From the NCBI GenBank assembly GCA_003993805.1, contig RSEF01000003.1, forward strand, positions 109,967,491-110,031,490: a stretch of 64,000 nt of DNA, written 5' to 3'. The stretch comes from Himantopus leucocephalus (taxonomy: Eukaryota > Chordata > Aves > Charadriiformes > Recurvirostridae). The position numbers were made by a program, and so were the translations under genes. Positions within the stretch are counted from its first letter, which is position 1, and each line of letters begins with the position of its first letter. A model generated the notes under the pieces. It was not told the DNA's origin. It worked only from the letters and a program-made list of their open reading frames with translations, and searched no databases. Positions 23,520 through 35,620 of the stretch are shown piece after piece.

Positions 23520-23725
23520 TTTAAGGCAAAAATTCCAAAGGCTTAGGCTGTATTTACATATCTTTAGCAGCTTTCTGTAGTTAATTTTTGTCATGTTATC
23601 AGCACTACCTTCTGCAGTTAATTTGGCTTGTAGAAAGCCATGATTAATGGGCCTTTGCTATAGCATTAATTTTCAGCCACAACCCCTTCTTGCCCTTTGG
23701 TATTATGTTAATTACTGGAAAAGAA
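23520..23725. promoter_or_regulatory. Candidate homeodomain-rich non-coding element
   Basis: Repeated TTAAT/ATTAA cores: GTAGTTAATTTTTG, GCAGTTAATTTGG, CATGATTAATGGGCC, ATAGCATTAATTTTC and TATGTTAATTACTGG. TTCTGTAGTTAATTT and TTCTGCAGTTAATTT form an internal near-duplicate. No frame beyond 72 codons and no repeat match. Likely regulatory if conserved. Confidence 0.3.
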
Positions 23726-24404
23726 CCGTGAAATCGTGTATGGCACAGAGCTGTGGTGTGGCAAAGAACAACAATCAGAACCGAGGTTCTGAGATGTGTC
23801 CAAACAGAAGAAAGTATCTGACCTGGCTAATGGAACCAAAAAATGTGAGGGGTTTTAGGGATTAGGCAGTTCTGGTTTATTCTGGACAAGTGCTCCATTC
23901 TACTGCTTTCCATCACCAATGGTAGCTTTTTGGTAGTTCTGAAGAAAATTACTGGGCACTTCTTTTCAGTCCTTGGGAGGACACTTAACTTGAAAGTACT
24001 TATCTCAGTAGAATGTCTTCCTGATCAGACTGCTGTAAGGACCCTTGGTTCTTAATCCAAAACTAACTGGAGTCATTGCAGAGAGTTAAGCTTTAGATCT
24101 GCCCTGTTCTTATGGAGAATATAATCCTAAAATGGTCACCCTTGGAGAAGTGATTTATTGTAGGAAAAAAAAAAAGCTGCTTAATAATCCTGTGAGCAAA
24201 CTGTTAGAACAGCAAACAAAATAATTTAGTCATGAGGCCAGAATTATTATTTATTACTACCAAAATAAATGTGAATATGATAAATCTTAGTAGAAAAGAG
24301 AAAGATTTTCTTTAATGAGAGGAAATATTGCAGTAGCCAAAATTAGACTTGTCTGAAACATTTTGATAGCTGAATATCTAGTTTCTTGTCTGATCATTAC
24401 TTTA
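23726..24404. other. No gene seen
   Basis: AT-rich sequence with a poly-A run near 24165. Nothing recognised. Confidence 0.45.
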
Positions 24405-24587
24405 AATCATAGAATCATAGAACGGTTAGAGTGGGAAGAGACCTTAAATATCATTGAGTTCCAGCCCCCCTGCCTATGGCAGGGACACCTCCCACTAGAC
24501 CAGGTTGCTCAAAGCCCCATCCAGCCTGGCCTTGAACACCCCCAGGGATGGGGCATCCACAACTTCCCTGGGCAACCTGTTCCAGTG
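24405..24587 (-). mobile_element. Avian CR1 LINE, 5'-truncated 3' end
   Basis: The plus strand starts with AATCATAGAATCATAGAACGG, the complement of the CR1 terminal ATTCTATG repeats. It continues with GGGAAGAGACCTTAAATATC, GAGTTCCAGCCCCCCTGCC, CCACTAGACCAGGTTGCTC and CCATCCAGCCTGGCCTTGAA, and ends at CAACCTGTTCCAGTG. It is close to the textbook bird CR1 3' sequence and much better preserved than the other copies, so it is one of the youngest insertions here. It is only about 180 bases long and has no coding capacity. It is strong evidence that the source is a bird. Confidence 0.95.
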
Positions 24588-26206
24588 TACATAAATAAAG
24601 CATTGCCCTCTTTATATACATTTGGCCAGAACTTGGGCTCCTAGGGTGGGTCTTGCCAGAAAGTAAGAAGCTGAGTTTAAGAGTGTGAGCCTCAAAGCCA
24701 CTTCTGAAATAGATGGGTGTCTAATGTTAGTGGGTAGGTATCCATCCTGGCTTTCACACATAAGCTACATTCCTCATGCTGCAGATGCAGAAGTAATACA
24801 GGGAAGCCCTTCTGCTTAAGTCCAGCTGGGATTCTCTGGCCAAGGGGACATGCTTGATCCCATCAGCATGCTCAAAACAATCTAGCCATAAGCTGTCACA
24901 AAACCCACACAGTTGTCATAACCAGTTCAATTAAAGAATACACAATAAAAGTGGTGCAACCTATCATTCCTTATTTATGAACAATAAGAGTAGCTACCCA
25001 CGCTGTGGGTGATCGGGGTTTCATGCCTACCTCCTTCAGAAAGGGTCCTATATCTCCAGTCCTTGAAAATGTCCTGCCCACGAGGCTGCTTGGTAAAGTG
25101 GAAAAAAGAGGGGAAAGTCATACTTCTCTCTGATTTTGAGACTGCTCCTAGATGCAGAAAAAGAATGTCAGATTCAGCACGAAAAGATTACAGAGGGAGA
25201 GAAAAAGCAGATGGTGCACCCTGTTCTTCCACGGGCTGTTGTAGTGGTTTGTGCTGAAGTTCACGAGCAGTGGACAGGACCCAGAACTCAGCTTTTTTTC
25301 ATACAAATGCCCTGCTTACTGGGTTGGAGTCATACCCATCAGTCCCCATAGGCAGTTGCCCTCAGATGAGGTACTGCCCCTCTGAAGCACCTGGGTGTTA
25401 ATTGGGCTGTAGGGCTGAGCTCAGCTGTCATGTTAGCACAAGGGGTGATGTCCCCCAGCTGTGTGGAAGGAGCAGTGGGGGGCTGTGCCGATACATCAGG
25501 CGCTTGGCAAAGCCTGCGACACCCCTAAGTGACAGCGATGATGGGTTCACCCACCCTGACCTCATCAGAAGTGGCCTTGTCAACTGGTAAAGGACAGATG
25601 TCACCAGCAGACAGGGGAAGACAGGAGTTTGAAGACAAAAAAGCAGATATTACATTGAGAAATGCTGGGACTTTGTAATTTTTCCAGTTTAAGTGCTAGA
25701 CGTTCCTCTCTGAAGCCAAGAAGTATCATTTCAGTCTCTCCCACTGATGATATAAGACTGCTGCATGACACATAGCCTTTATAAAGCATCAAACTTCTAG
25801 AAATATGATAGTTGTTTTTATCACAATGCTCCCAACAAACGGCACATGCTGTTAATATGAATCTATCTTTCAGCAGCAGATATTTCAGGCACTGTTAGTA
25901 ACATAATCTCATGATGTTGCCATAGTAGAGTATGCTGCAGATCCAAATCTTGCTGGAGTGAATTCTTTCTTTGGTTGTTTTCCTGTAGCTCTTCTTGGCT
26001 TCAGTGGGACACGTGCCCATATACTGTGAATATGCTCAGCCTTGTTAATCTTTGTACAGCGCTAGGTCTCTGTTAGCCTAAATTTGTAGGCTCTGGAAGA
26101 ATACTGCAGGTAATGGCATGGGCTGGGGGGGCACTGCGGAGGAAAGGGGAAGCAGCAGCAGGTCCCACCAAGAAATAAAATGGGACAGTAGCAAGGTTGT
26201 GGTGCT
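24588..26206. other. No gene seen
   Basis: Mixed sequence. Frames of 70-93 codons are unrecognised, and the first of them is the CR1 translation running on. Confidence 0.45.
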
Positions 26207-26256
26207 GTTATACACTCCTTAAAAGAGTGTATACACTCCTTAAAAGAGTGTATAAC
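26207..26256. repeat. Tandem double palindrome
   Basis: Two perfect 21-base copies (26211-26231 and 26232-26252) lie head to tail. Each copy is a hairpin with 7-base arms TACACTC and GAGTGTA around a CTTAAAA loop. GTTA before and TAAC after extend the outer symmetry to 50 bases, with outer arms GTTATACACTC and GAGTGTATAAC. The structure can form two small hairpins or one long cruciform. Confidence 0.95.
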
Positions 26257-28065
26257 GACACAGTTGAGGTGGGATTAAGGGTGCAGCACGCTGAGGGCAG
26301 AGGAATCCCCGGGTTCCCAGCAGAGCGCTTCCAGGGGCTACTTGTGTTAGTGTTGGCTGCAAGGTACAGCCAAGAATCGCCTATCTCTCTTGGGCAACTA
26401 GCCATATCCTTTTGCAGTGTCTATACTAACAAATTAGCAGTGCCAGAGGTCTTGCCTTGGCCCTGAATGCCGTTGTTTCTGTCGTTAAATTGTTAGAGCC
26501 GTCCTTGGCATGGTTTTGGCTTGGGCTTACTGAAAGCCTCTCGTACTATTCCTGGTCCTGGTTCAGGAGTTAACCTGGGCCAGGGACCATCGAAAAGGCA
26601 GTTTGGATGCAGCCTCCCTATTTTAGAGGCCAGGAGAGTTTAATAAATGCATGTGGCCATGTTATGACAGCATGCTTCTGCTCCCAGGGCCAGAGAACGG
26701 GGCCTGGATCTGCCCGGTTTATTGGTAGGGATGTAGTCATCACGTCTGAGAGCCTCCTGCAACTGTGAGGCTCTTGTTTCTTCTACTGTGATGCAAAAAG
26801 CAGACGAAATAAAACAAAGCCAGGCACTGATAACATTTTTTAAAAGGTCAGTTTTTTAAAAGTTACATTTTTGCTAAGCAGAGAGCAAGGCAGAGAAATT
26901 TAGACATCAGAGGAACTCAAAGACAGACAGACCTAGAATATTCAATGATTACAATTTTACATGTGTATATAAAATTAAGAAAGCTGCAGAGAATTAAAAA
27001 TCAACAGAAAGTCAATGTATAAAAGTCTACATGTTCAATAAACTAGATCTAGAAGATCTTCTGAAATTTCAGGTCGGTTTTACAAATTAAAAATGTTGCC
27101 AATGTTCATATGAACATGTCTAAAAGTGTTAATCCAATATTATTCATTCCTGAGCTTTACTGTATGCGTGCAGCCGTCTGCCAGTAACCCCACTAATTTA
27201 AATGGAATTGATCTAATGTCAGATTGATGGGACACACTGCTGAACTGGGGCCCATACATGCTTAAGGACTACTTTTATGCTCGATGTTACAGTTCAGATA
27301 ATTGCTAATTCTTTGAAGACGAAGTGAACAGCATTTTAGTATTACAGCTTCATCCTCTGCTCACACCAACTAACTCGAAGCAGAGCCCAAAGGCAGCAAC
27401 TGCAATTTGCTGATCGGAGTTCAGCGCACATCTTTTCCATGACACCCATGAGGCCCCAGTCCCGAGCAGTTCAGGGAATAAGGGTTTTCCCTTCTGCTTC
27501 TGCTCTTCAAAGCTGGGAATTCAACATTACATTCTGCCACAAACCTGAATAAGACCTGAATAAGTTTAACCACTTCCATACTGTGTCTGCTCCCGTCAAG
27601 GGTTTAGCCTGAGCCTGTTTGCAAATAAAGCAATGCAACAGAAGACTTTTCTCTTAAATACATTTGAGTTGGAGCTGTGTAATAAAAATTAAAAAAGTGA
27701 GAAGCCACAAAGCCTGTTCAAAGGCTGCGTGGTAGAGCTAGTAACTGTTTTCTTTTTTGCAGAAAGAAATAATGCTCAGTCAAACACCTACAGAGTGTAA
27801 TTGTACATGACAGTCCATGTCAGAGTTCAGCAATGAAAACTGAAGTAACTTTTCTTTTTAAGCTGGGAATCATGCATCAGCCTAATGAGTAACAGTTTTT
27901 TGTTTGTTTGTTTGTGTTTTGTTTTGGTTGGTAGGGAGGACACGTTCTTTTGTTCTCACCATTTTGTGCTGGCTCCGGTCTCTGAATGCTACCATCGCAT
28001 TGACTTTGACAGATTCAGCTGGAAAAACAGACGCATTTTAACTAGCAGTGCCCAAATACCAGCTA
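26257..28065. other. No gene seen
   Basis: About 1.8 kb without recognisable exons or repeats, apart from a short (TTTG)n tract at 27898-27925. Confidence 0.45.
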
Positions 28066-28345
28066 TGTGATATGATTCACTTCGCGGAGGAGGAGAATGG
28101 TTTGTTTAAATCACTGGCTGGTTTATGCCTGAAGGACGCCTGTTACAGAGAAGGTTTCACCTGCTAAATCTGCATAACCTGTTCTCTTTCTAAAGGAGTG
28201 TTTTTGACAGTCGTCACATACACACATGCTGTATAAATGAACCGAGGTCTGCCTTATACACTTTGAATTGTAAGCACGCTGTGGTGCTATTAATTGTCTT
28301 TGCCATCAGTTTGCTCAGAAGTTTGACCCTCGAGCACAGCTCCAA
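28066..28345. promoter_or_regulatory. Candidate conserved non-coding element
   Basis: No long frame and no repeat similarity. Contains TTTGTTTAAATCACTGG (FOX-like), CTGTATAAATGAACC, GTGCTATTAATTGTCTTTG and TCACTTCGCGGAGG. This is a weak motif-based suggestion only. Confidence 0.2.
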
Positions 28346-28514
28346 GAAAAGAGGCACATGCTCTTAGACAACAACCTGGAAAAAAACATGTTTCTTCCAG
28401 AGAAGGAGTGCAAACACTTTTCACTTTAAAAGATTATCTAATTAAGTAGTCAGTGAATGTTAGTTTTAAGTATGTATCCAAGTCTTCTTAGCACACAGTT
28501 TTGTTACTTTAGTG
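28346..28514. other. No gene seen
   Basis: Short unannotated spacer. Confidence 0.4.
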
Positions 28515-28885
28515 TGCTGGATGATTGAGGAGGGTAGAAGGCATGTTAGGAATCAGAAGTGGCATGATTTTAGTGAACAGGGAATGATTATTCACTGTTT
28601 ATCATAAGGCAAAACATGAAGGGGTTTCTGAGAAGGTGATGGGATGGCAAGTTCAAAATAAACAGTGCATAGTTAAACTGCGGCACTTATAATCCTGAAA
28701 GTTTATGTGAATTTAAGAAAGTAATTAGATGAATTCATGGAAAAAAGGTACTCAAAGTCTAATAACATGAAGAAATAATCTCTGGCTTTGGAAGTCCTTA
28801 TGCCTCTGATTACTGGCAGCAGGAAAGAAATGCTGCGAGAGGCATCAAGATTAATTTTCCTTGTTATTCTGCATTTTCCTAGTTG
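28515..28885 (+). mobile_element. Old CR1 LINE 3' portion, sense orientation
   Basis: Plus-strand landmarks of a CR1 sense 3' region are GGGAATGATTATTCACTG, GATGGGATGGCAAGTTCAAA, ATAAACAGTGCATAGTTAAA, AAAGTAATTAGATGAATTC, CTCTGGCTTTGGAAG and GCAGCAGGAAAGAAATGCT. The order matches the tail of ORF2 and the 3' UTR in reptile CR1. All frames are disrupted. The 3' terminal repeats are not preserved. Confidence 0.7.
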
Positions 28886-29564
28886 TCCTCTACCCATCAC
28901 AGACCTGGATGAATCTTTGTGCTGTTCTTGCAAAATGAAGACCATAAGCACAAGAGTGAATATAAACTGGTGTTAAGGCTGCATCAAGTAGAATATAAAT
29001 TTGGAGTATTACTTCACTTAACGTTGCCAATTTCATGTTACATCTTGTGAGCAGTTGGGCTTAACTTGGTTCACACAAAATTTGTGAGTTAAATTTACTT
29101 CATTTACGTTTCTCTGTAATTTTAGGTTGATATCCAATTCCTCCACACCTTTTTAAGCAAGCTGATTTCTAATGTTATTCTGTTGTAGAATAGATACTTA
29201 GAGAGAGAAATCACTTTGGAATTCAAGTAAAGGTGAAAGATTCTCTCTATAGTTTATGGTATTATAGTAATTGATCACTTGACAAAAAGAAGATAGTATT
29301 TAAGCAATTAATTTGTTGCTTTTTTCCGATTGTGGAAATTGCTTTAGGGTAATTTTATTAAATGTCATTTGAAGAAGAAATTGCCTTTTTGAGTTTAAAG
29401 AATAGCGAAAATATTCTGCAATAATGCATGTTGAGTAAATATTATAAGGCTTCACAATATCTTTATATTAAATTCAGCTATGTTAACCAGTATACGAAAA
29501 GTCTGGCTTTCAACGAGTCTTCAACTAATGCATCTAGTAATGAATCTTTTTTATCCCTTACCTT
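28886..29564. other. No gene seen
   Basis: AT-rich, frame-poor sequence. Confidence 0.45.
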
Positions 29565-29676
29565 GCACACATGTATACATATATATAGGCATTCATGTGT
29601 GTAAGCACATGGACATATTTTTTATACTTAGACCATATATATGTGTATATGAATGGTATAGAAATTATATATAAAT
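29565..29676. repeat. Alternating AT/GT-rich simple sequence
   Basis: Interrupted ACACATGTATACATATATATA, CATGTGTGTAAG, CATATATATGTGTATATG and ATTATATATAA tracts. A decayed TA/TG microsatellite with purine-pyrimidine alternation. Confidence 0.7.
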
Positions 29677-31015
29677 TGCAAACCTGAAAAGAAAATGAAA
29701 CAATATTGCATATCAAAGAAGGCAGGTAACACTTTCCCCTCATCATAGAAAGGATTTTTAAAATAAAAAATTTCTAGTGTCAATAACTGTTCTCAATATA
29801 ATATTAGTCTGTTGACTTTTTTCATCATAACAAAAGGCTTATTGAAAATAAGTTGTCCCAATCTGTTAACTTTGCCACTATTTCTTTTGACAGATACATA
29901 TTTTTTACTACAGTTTTTAGCAGAAAAGTATCATCCCATGGATCTGATAATGGGAAATGTGTCTGTTAATATGGCAAGTTATATTTGGAGACAGCGTGTG
30001 CAATACTAAATGCCAGAACACCAATACGACCCATCTGCCCAATATGTAAAGTATAATAACACCATTATGAAGTGATGATATGTTTACATACCCTTGTAAC
30101 AGGATTAAAGTTTTCTTAATTGTCCCCTGCTTGAACCTAATGTAATGTTTTTGGTGTGTCCTATAGAATAATATTGAAAGAATGAACAAATCAGTGGCGG
30201 AACCTTCTGAGATTTGCCTAATTACAAGTCAAATTGTTCCCATATTGGAAATTACATGCATATAATGCCTTTTGGGGCACAGAATAGAAGAAGCATATGA
30301 AGGTCAGCCAACAGTGCATTGCAATGAGTTCTGTCTTCATGAACTTCTAAAATGTCTTTTTCATGCAATGAGACACATTAATTTACTAGAAACAGATTTC
30401 AGAATTGTTTTATCCGATTTTGGAAGGCTTATTTCTGCAATCCCCATAAACCTGCTGTAGAAAACATAAATTGCAGTTGCCCTGAATTTAGTTAAACCAC
30501 CACAAACAGAAATCATTCAGCTAGGTCATGTGTGGGATTAGGATGCTGCTGCTGCATTTCAGGTATGTGGTTCATTTTAAAAGATTCTCAAGAGTTCTAC
30601 AGACCTTCAACCAGATCTTGACCCATGTATCATTCAAAACAGCCCAGCGAAATGCAGGGGAGTCTTGGATCGGTCAAGGAGTACCAGCTGCATCCAGCTG
30701 TGCGTTCTGGTGACACTGTTGCACGTTTGTGATAGGTGAACATGTGAGTTTTTCTCTTTATTCCATTCCAGCCTTTTTACAGCACAGCCACATGTTAACC
30801 AACATGAGTTCTTGCTAGCCTAGAAGTGCTGACCCCACTGAGCAGCATCGCAAGTCTGAGAGCAGAGAGATACTTTCAGAATGACGAAGTCTTTGGGGAA
30901 CGCCTTAAAGATCAGTGAGGTCTTGCTGAGCTATTGATAATGGCTAGTGTTTCAGGAGGTCCAAATGACTCTTCTTGATTGACTTGTTTGCTTCAAGTCA
31001 AAACAGTCCCTTGAC
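29677..31015. other. No gene seen
   Basis: AT-rich sequence. A 62-codon plus-strand frame at 30272-30460 is unrecognised and has no splice support. Confidence 0.45.
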
Positions 31016-31226
31016 AATCACGGAATCACGGAATCACGGAATTTTCAGAGTTGGAAGGGACCTCTAGAGATCATCTAGTCCAACTCCCCTGCCAAAGCAG
31101 GATTGCCTAGAGCACATTACTCAGGACTGCATCCAGGCGAGACTTGAAGATCTCCAGAGAAGGGGACTCCACAACCTCCCTGGGCAGCCTGTTCCAGTGC
31201 TCTGTCACCCTGTTCTTCTGCTTCAA
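31016..31226 (-). mobile_element. Avian CR1 LINE, 5'-truncated 3' end
   Basis: Begins with three 8-base units AATCACGG (complement of the CR1 3' terminal repeats), then GTTGGAAGGGACCTCTAGAG, ATCATCTAGTCCAACTCCCC, AGGATTGCCTAGAGCAC, GACTTGAAGATCTCCAGAG and CCTGGGCAGCCTGTTCCAG. It is a well-preserved bird CR1 of a different subfamily from the 24.4-kb copy. It is about 210 bases long and 5'-truncated, ending near CTGCTTCA. No coding capacity. Confidence 0.95.
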
Positions 31227-33989
31227 AAAGTGTACTGTACAGTTTTAACAGTGGTATTATGCAGTTATTCCATGTATTGAAAATCATACAAGGCATTATA
31301 ATGTGTTAGCTTCTATATATTACTGTAAGAAATATTCTAACACTAGTATTTTAATAAAATCCCAGTTTCATCAATGCTTACTCACACTGTGAGGTGTCTG
31401 AGGACTGTTGGAAACAGGCCCCATACCACCTTGCAACCATAAAACTAAACAACATACACAAGTGTTGGTTGGGTTTTTTTTTTTAATACATAGTTTAGCT
31501 GCTTGAAAGATGGGCTGCCTGCTCCAGAAGTAAGACAATGCAAAGCAAAGGAGTGGATATGCTGCGGCATAGATATGGGTCAGAAAAGCATCTAGGAAGA
31601 CTATCCTATTATAGAGATAGTCTGGCTGGGACATCTCTGTGGTAGTACGGTTCATGTACTGTAGCTTAGGGTCTTTTGCTTTCACATCTGAGTTTTGGCA
31701 TCAGTTTGGTTCATTGGTAGCCTTTTTCCTTCCAAGATCAGTGCTGAATCTCATTCTAACTGTGAAAGTGGAAAAAAATGTCATTTGGCAGTGCTCCATG
31801 ACCTTGATTTGCTCTGTTTGCATGGTACAAATGAGAGCTGTGATATCTTTTTCTGAAAATTTAACTTTTTTTTTTTTTTCAGTTCACTGGAAATTTAGGG
31901 ACTAAGAGAGCCAAGTCAGACTCCTTGCATGGGTGAGAAGGGAAATGAAAATGTAATTTTTCAGGGTGAACAGCATATTTGACACATTGTGATAGCCCTG
32001 TACCTGCATATCTTGTGACCTCTGGGTACTAGGGGCTTTCACATTGCATTGATACCGTATGGAGTAATGTGAACTGGTGCTAGACCAGAGGCTCAAACCT
32101 GAAGTCTATCGCTACCAAAACTTTCTGCCTCATGTCGTTATACAGAAGCAGCAGTTTAAACTTCTTAATTTACACTAAAGCTTTGCAAAGCTTTGGGGCT
32201 TTGCAAATGTTTAGGTTCTGAGTTGACCTATTCTAGTCGGGAGGAGTGGGCAGGGAGTTCATGCGCCTACCCGCAGCACAAGTGTGGATAGCATTAGGGT
32301 TTGGACTCGGTCCCATAACAGGATAACTGCAGCCAGACTCCCTGGGGTGCTCTGGATGGTTTGTGCTGAACCTGTAGTGCAGTCTGGCTCTCAAGCCAGC
32401 GTATCTGGGCCCATCACATCAGCGTAGTCGGTGCTTTCAGACACAGAGTGCTGGCGTGGAGTCACCAGTGTCATTCCTTTCCCTGTTCTTGGCCGGCACA
32501 AGTTGGGTATGTGTTCATGACACGGGCACCTTAACACTGCTTCAGCTCATGGTGGTTGGTTTGGCCCCATTGCTTGTTATCAGCAAAAGCAAGATGACTT
32601 CTTGCTGCTTCATCGGTGGTACTAACTTGGGCTTAAAGGGTCTGGGTACATTGTTTGCAGTGCAGGCATAACCATTTCCAACAGGAAAAATGTTCATAAG
32701 CTATGTTATTAATTTCTGGAGATTTTTTTATGTGTATTCCTGCCCTTAATGAACCTTGTAGCTGCAACAAAAGTTGGCAGTTTAGTGGGCATTATCTCAG
32801 ATAATCAGCTTTAGCAGCACAATCAGGTCTCACAGCTCCCTTTGGCTTGGTTCAATGTGAAGGAACATTAACAGTTTAAGTTTAGTCTGAGCTAGTTGCT
32901 TAGATGAGGATTGCCAAGTTTATGTGCATGCTTCTGTGTAATTATAATTATGAAAATTGCTCTTCAGCTTGTGAAATGGTGGAGCCTTGCAGGCTTTTTT
33001 AATTAAGAGGCTGTCAAAAATGTATGCTGTTCCAATGCACAAATCCATGGCATTTAAAAAAATAAGTTCTTTTGAATGTAGGAATCCAAGTCTCTTGCTG
33101 TACAATTATATTATGATTAAAATAATAGTCATGTGAATTATGGTAATTCCAGTTAAGAAACACTAAAGGGATTTTATGAGAAATTATTGTCACAAGTTAC
33201 ATTTAATTTGATGGTATTGCTCGTTTACAAAGGAACTCCTTTTTTGCTCATTGTCATAGTAGTAGAGAATAAAATCCTCAGCATAACGTAGGTAGAATTT
33301 ACGGTTCACACTAAGAATCATGTATGGACGATAGATATCTTTAATCTAAACTAGTTACAGAGGGTCCTTAGTGGGAAACTCCTGAGCACAATAATCAGGT
33401 CGGCTTTTGGTTGACGTAATTTTAAAGAAAGGACGCCCAGCTTTCACAACATGATCTCTTGTCTGATCTTTCATGTCAGAATGGAGATAAAGTTGGTACA
33501 AAGCATTCGTTACCAATTTATCAGGATCATCAGTCCCTTTAAAATGTTTCAGTCAGGAACAAACTCGATCCAAAGAAGAACAGGCAGTGGGCTTTAACAG
33601 CCTGTGTTATTCAGCAGGTTGGAGGGAGAATCCTTTAAGGTCTCAAAGTCTATGAATGGAAGTGTATTGAAAGTAACTCATTTGGAGGTGTGAAATGTGT
33701 CTTTTCACAGATACAGGCTAATTTCCACTTCTGCTTTGCATAAGGCAAGAACAAGCCATCTTCCTCTCTCTCTGATTAAAGCTCTCTCTAGAACTACATG
33801 AAAAATATAGAAAAAAATGTAAAAAATAAAAAGGTTGGATGTGGTGAGTTGAAGTTCTGAAAGCTGGGAGGCTAGAGGGAAACCTGAAATGTGCAGTCTT
33901 GAATGCCTATGAATCTACGAACTAATTAACAAAGGCCAGGACCGTGCACTAATGTGAGTTAGTTACAGCCCACTGAATCCAGCCAAAGC
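31227..33989. other. No gene seen
   Basis: Nearly 2.8 kb with frames up to 104 codons, none recognised. Poly-T runs occur near 31471 and 31866. Confidence 0.45.
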
Positions 33990-35620
33990 AACACCTGTCT
34001 TTAATATATAGAAAGAATAATTGTCTTGAGGGACTTGAGTCCAGGATGCAATGATGGAAGCTCCACTTCATGCAGAGGGTAGTAACGCTCTTAAAAATGA
34101 TGGATGATAGATGATGGTTTTCTAACGCAAAACATACTGGGTTTGACAATGAGTAATTTTTTGCTGGATCTTGTTCTGATGGATATAGATGAATTAAATG
34201 TTGCGCAGCAGCCTTTAGTGGCTACGGGCCTGATGATCACGATCTGATTGCAAGTAATATGTAACTTATACTTAATATACTAAAAGCGAACCGTCCCAAC
34301 AACTAGAGCGTTTGTGGAAGTTAGGGAGAAGTGATGAATAAATTTTGTGGAAGTTAGGGAGAAGTGATGAATAAATTTGCCTCGGAGGAAAATTGGAGAT
34401 GGAAAAATATGAATGAAAACAGGGAGTTCCTCAGCAAAAGTTTATTGTTTGGCTAGTAAGTCTTGATTCCACATTCAGAGGATGTAATTTGCTAAAATAA
34501 ATTCTGGTCCAGTGGAGAAAGAAGGCTATAATTATCCCCAAATATATGACATATAGGAAAAAAAAGAGAGAAAGTTGAAAACAACCTGTACAAAATAGAA
34601 ATTATGAAATCTGTCTAATTGTTAAGAGGAATTAAACATATTATAGAAAAATCCCTGGTGAGAGGATAGGGATAAGGATATTAGGAAAAGAAGAAACCTT
34701 CAGGAAGGGATATTCTTAATGCTAGAGGAGCCAGACAAAATTGACAGTGATGAAGTAAGAAAGACAGAAGTAATAAGGATTTCTCATCTCCATTTGGAAA
34801 TATATACTGTGACATACTTTATCACCTTCCTAGCTCATCAGTACCAAAGGAAAACAATAGAGATCTGCTAGGGATAAACATTTTTATATCATTTGTCTTG
34901 GCTAACTTGCATCTAAGAATCCTGAAAGAGTTGGCTGAGGACATCTCTGTTTCACATATGTTCTCTATGTTTTTTAATAAGTCCTGAAATCTTGGGGAAC
35001 CTCCAGAACAGAGGAAGAATTGCAATATTGTGCCAGCAATCAAATAGCAGAAGCGAGCCGATCCAGACAGTTGTGGGCTGGTTTACCTGGCATCACCTTC
35101 CAGTCAAGTAATAGACACTCTATTATGGGATTTAATTGATAAGAAATTAATTTTCACATGAATGTAACCAAAGTCTGAGCAAACGGTTTAGGCAAATAAG
35201 CTGGGTTTTGCTTTTTGAAATGACAAATTAAATTGATTTTGGTAACAGCACAGACAGCGTGTTACAGGGTGTTTTAATCTGTACCAAGCTATTTTGACTA
35301 AAGGATCAGCGCTACATGATATCAACAAGGTGAACTTTGAGTCTATTATGATCCACCTGACAAAATCTTAAAAGACTTGTCAGTGGGTACGTTCATTAAA
35401 CAGAAACACTTTCAGTAGAGGTCCAGAATGGTGGCTTCTGGCTCCAAAGCCATGTAAAATTTCCCTCAATGCTGTGGAAATAAGTGTGGATCTATTGCTG
35501 CCAACATTTGTGAAAGACACAAATACTGTCAAAGTGATCTCTTATGATGATTACACAGGGTAATCCAGATCATTTGGTCCAATAAAAAAATAATTTGGTT
35601 AACTGAGCCAAAGATAGGAA
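33990..35620 (+). mobile_element. Ancient CR1 LINE ORF2 fossil, sense orientation
   Basis: Sense-strand landmarks run from endonuclease to reverse transcriptase. They are GCTGGATCTTGTTCTGATGG, GATGATCACGATCTGATTG (the Ser-Asp-His part of the endonuclease end), AACAGGGAGTTCCTC, CATCTAAGAATCCTGAAAG, GAGTTGGCTGAGGACATCTC, TTTAATAAGTCCTGAAATC, ATTGTGCCAGCAATCAAATA and CAGATCATTTGGTCC. The order fits reptile/bird CR1 ORF2. Many stops and frameshifts make it dead, and the stretch that should carry the catalytic aspartate pair (near 35503-35520) is altered. Neither a 5' end nor a 3' end is preserved. The segment also carries a 33-base tandem duplication. Confidence 0.8.
34311..34376. repeat. Perfect 33-bp tandem duplication
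   Basis: Two identical 33-base units (34311-34343 and 34344-34376), each beginning TTTGTGGAAGTTAGGG. They lie inside the CR1 ORF2 fossil. Perfect identity inside such diverged sequence means the duplication is far younger than the insertion, or is an assembly artefact. Confidence 0.95.

Noticed and set aside
30272..30460. 62-codon plus-strand ORF with protein-like composition
   Set aside because: No acceptor/donor pair and no recognised motif. Too short to call.
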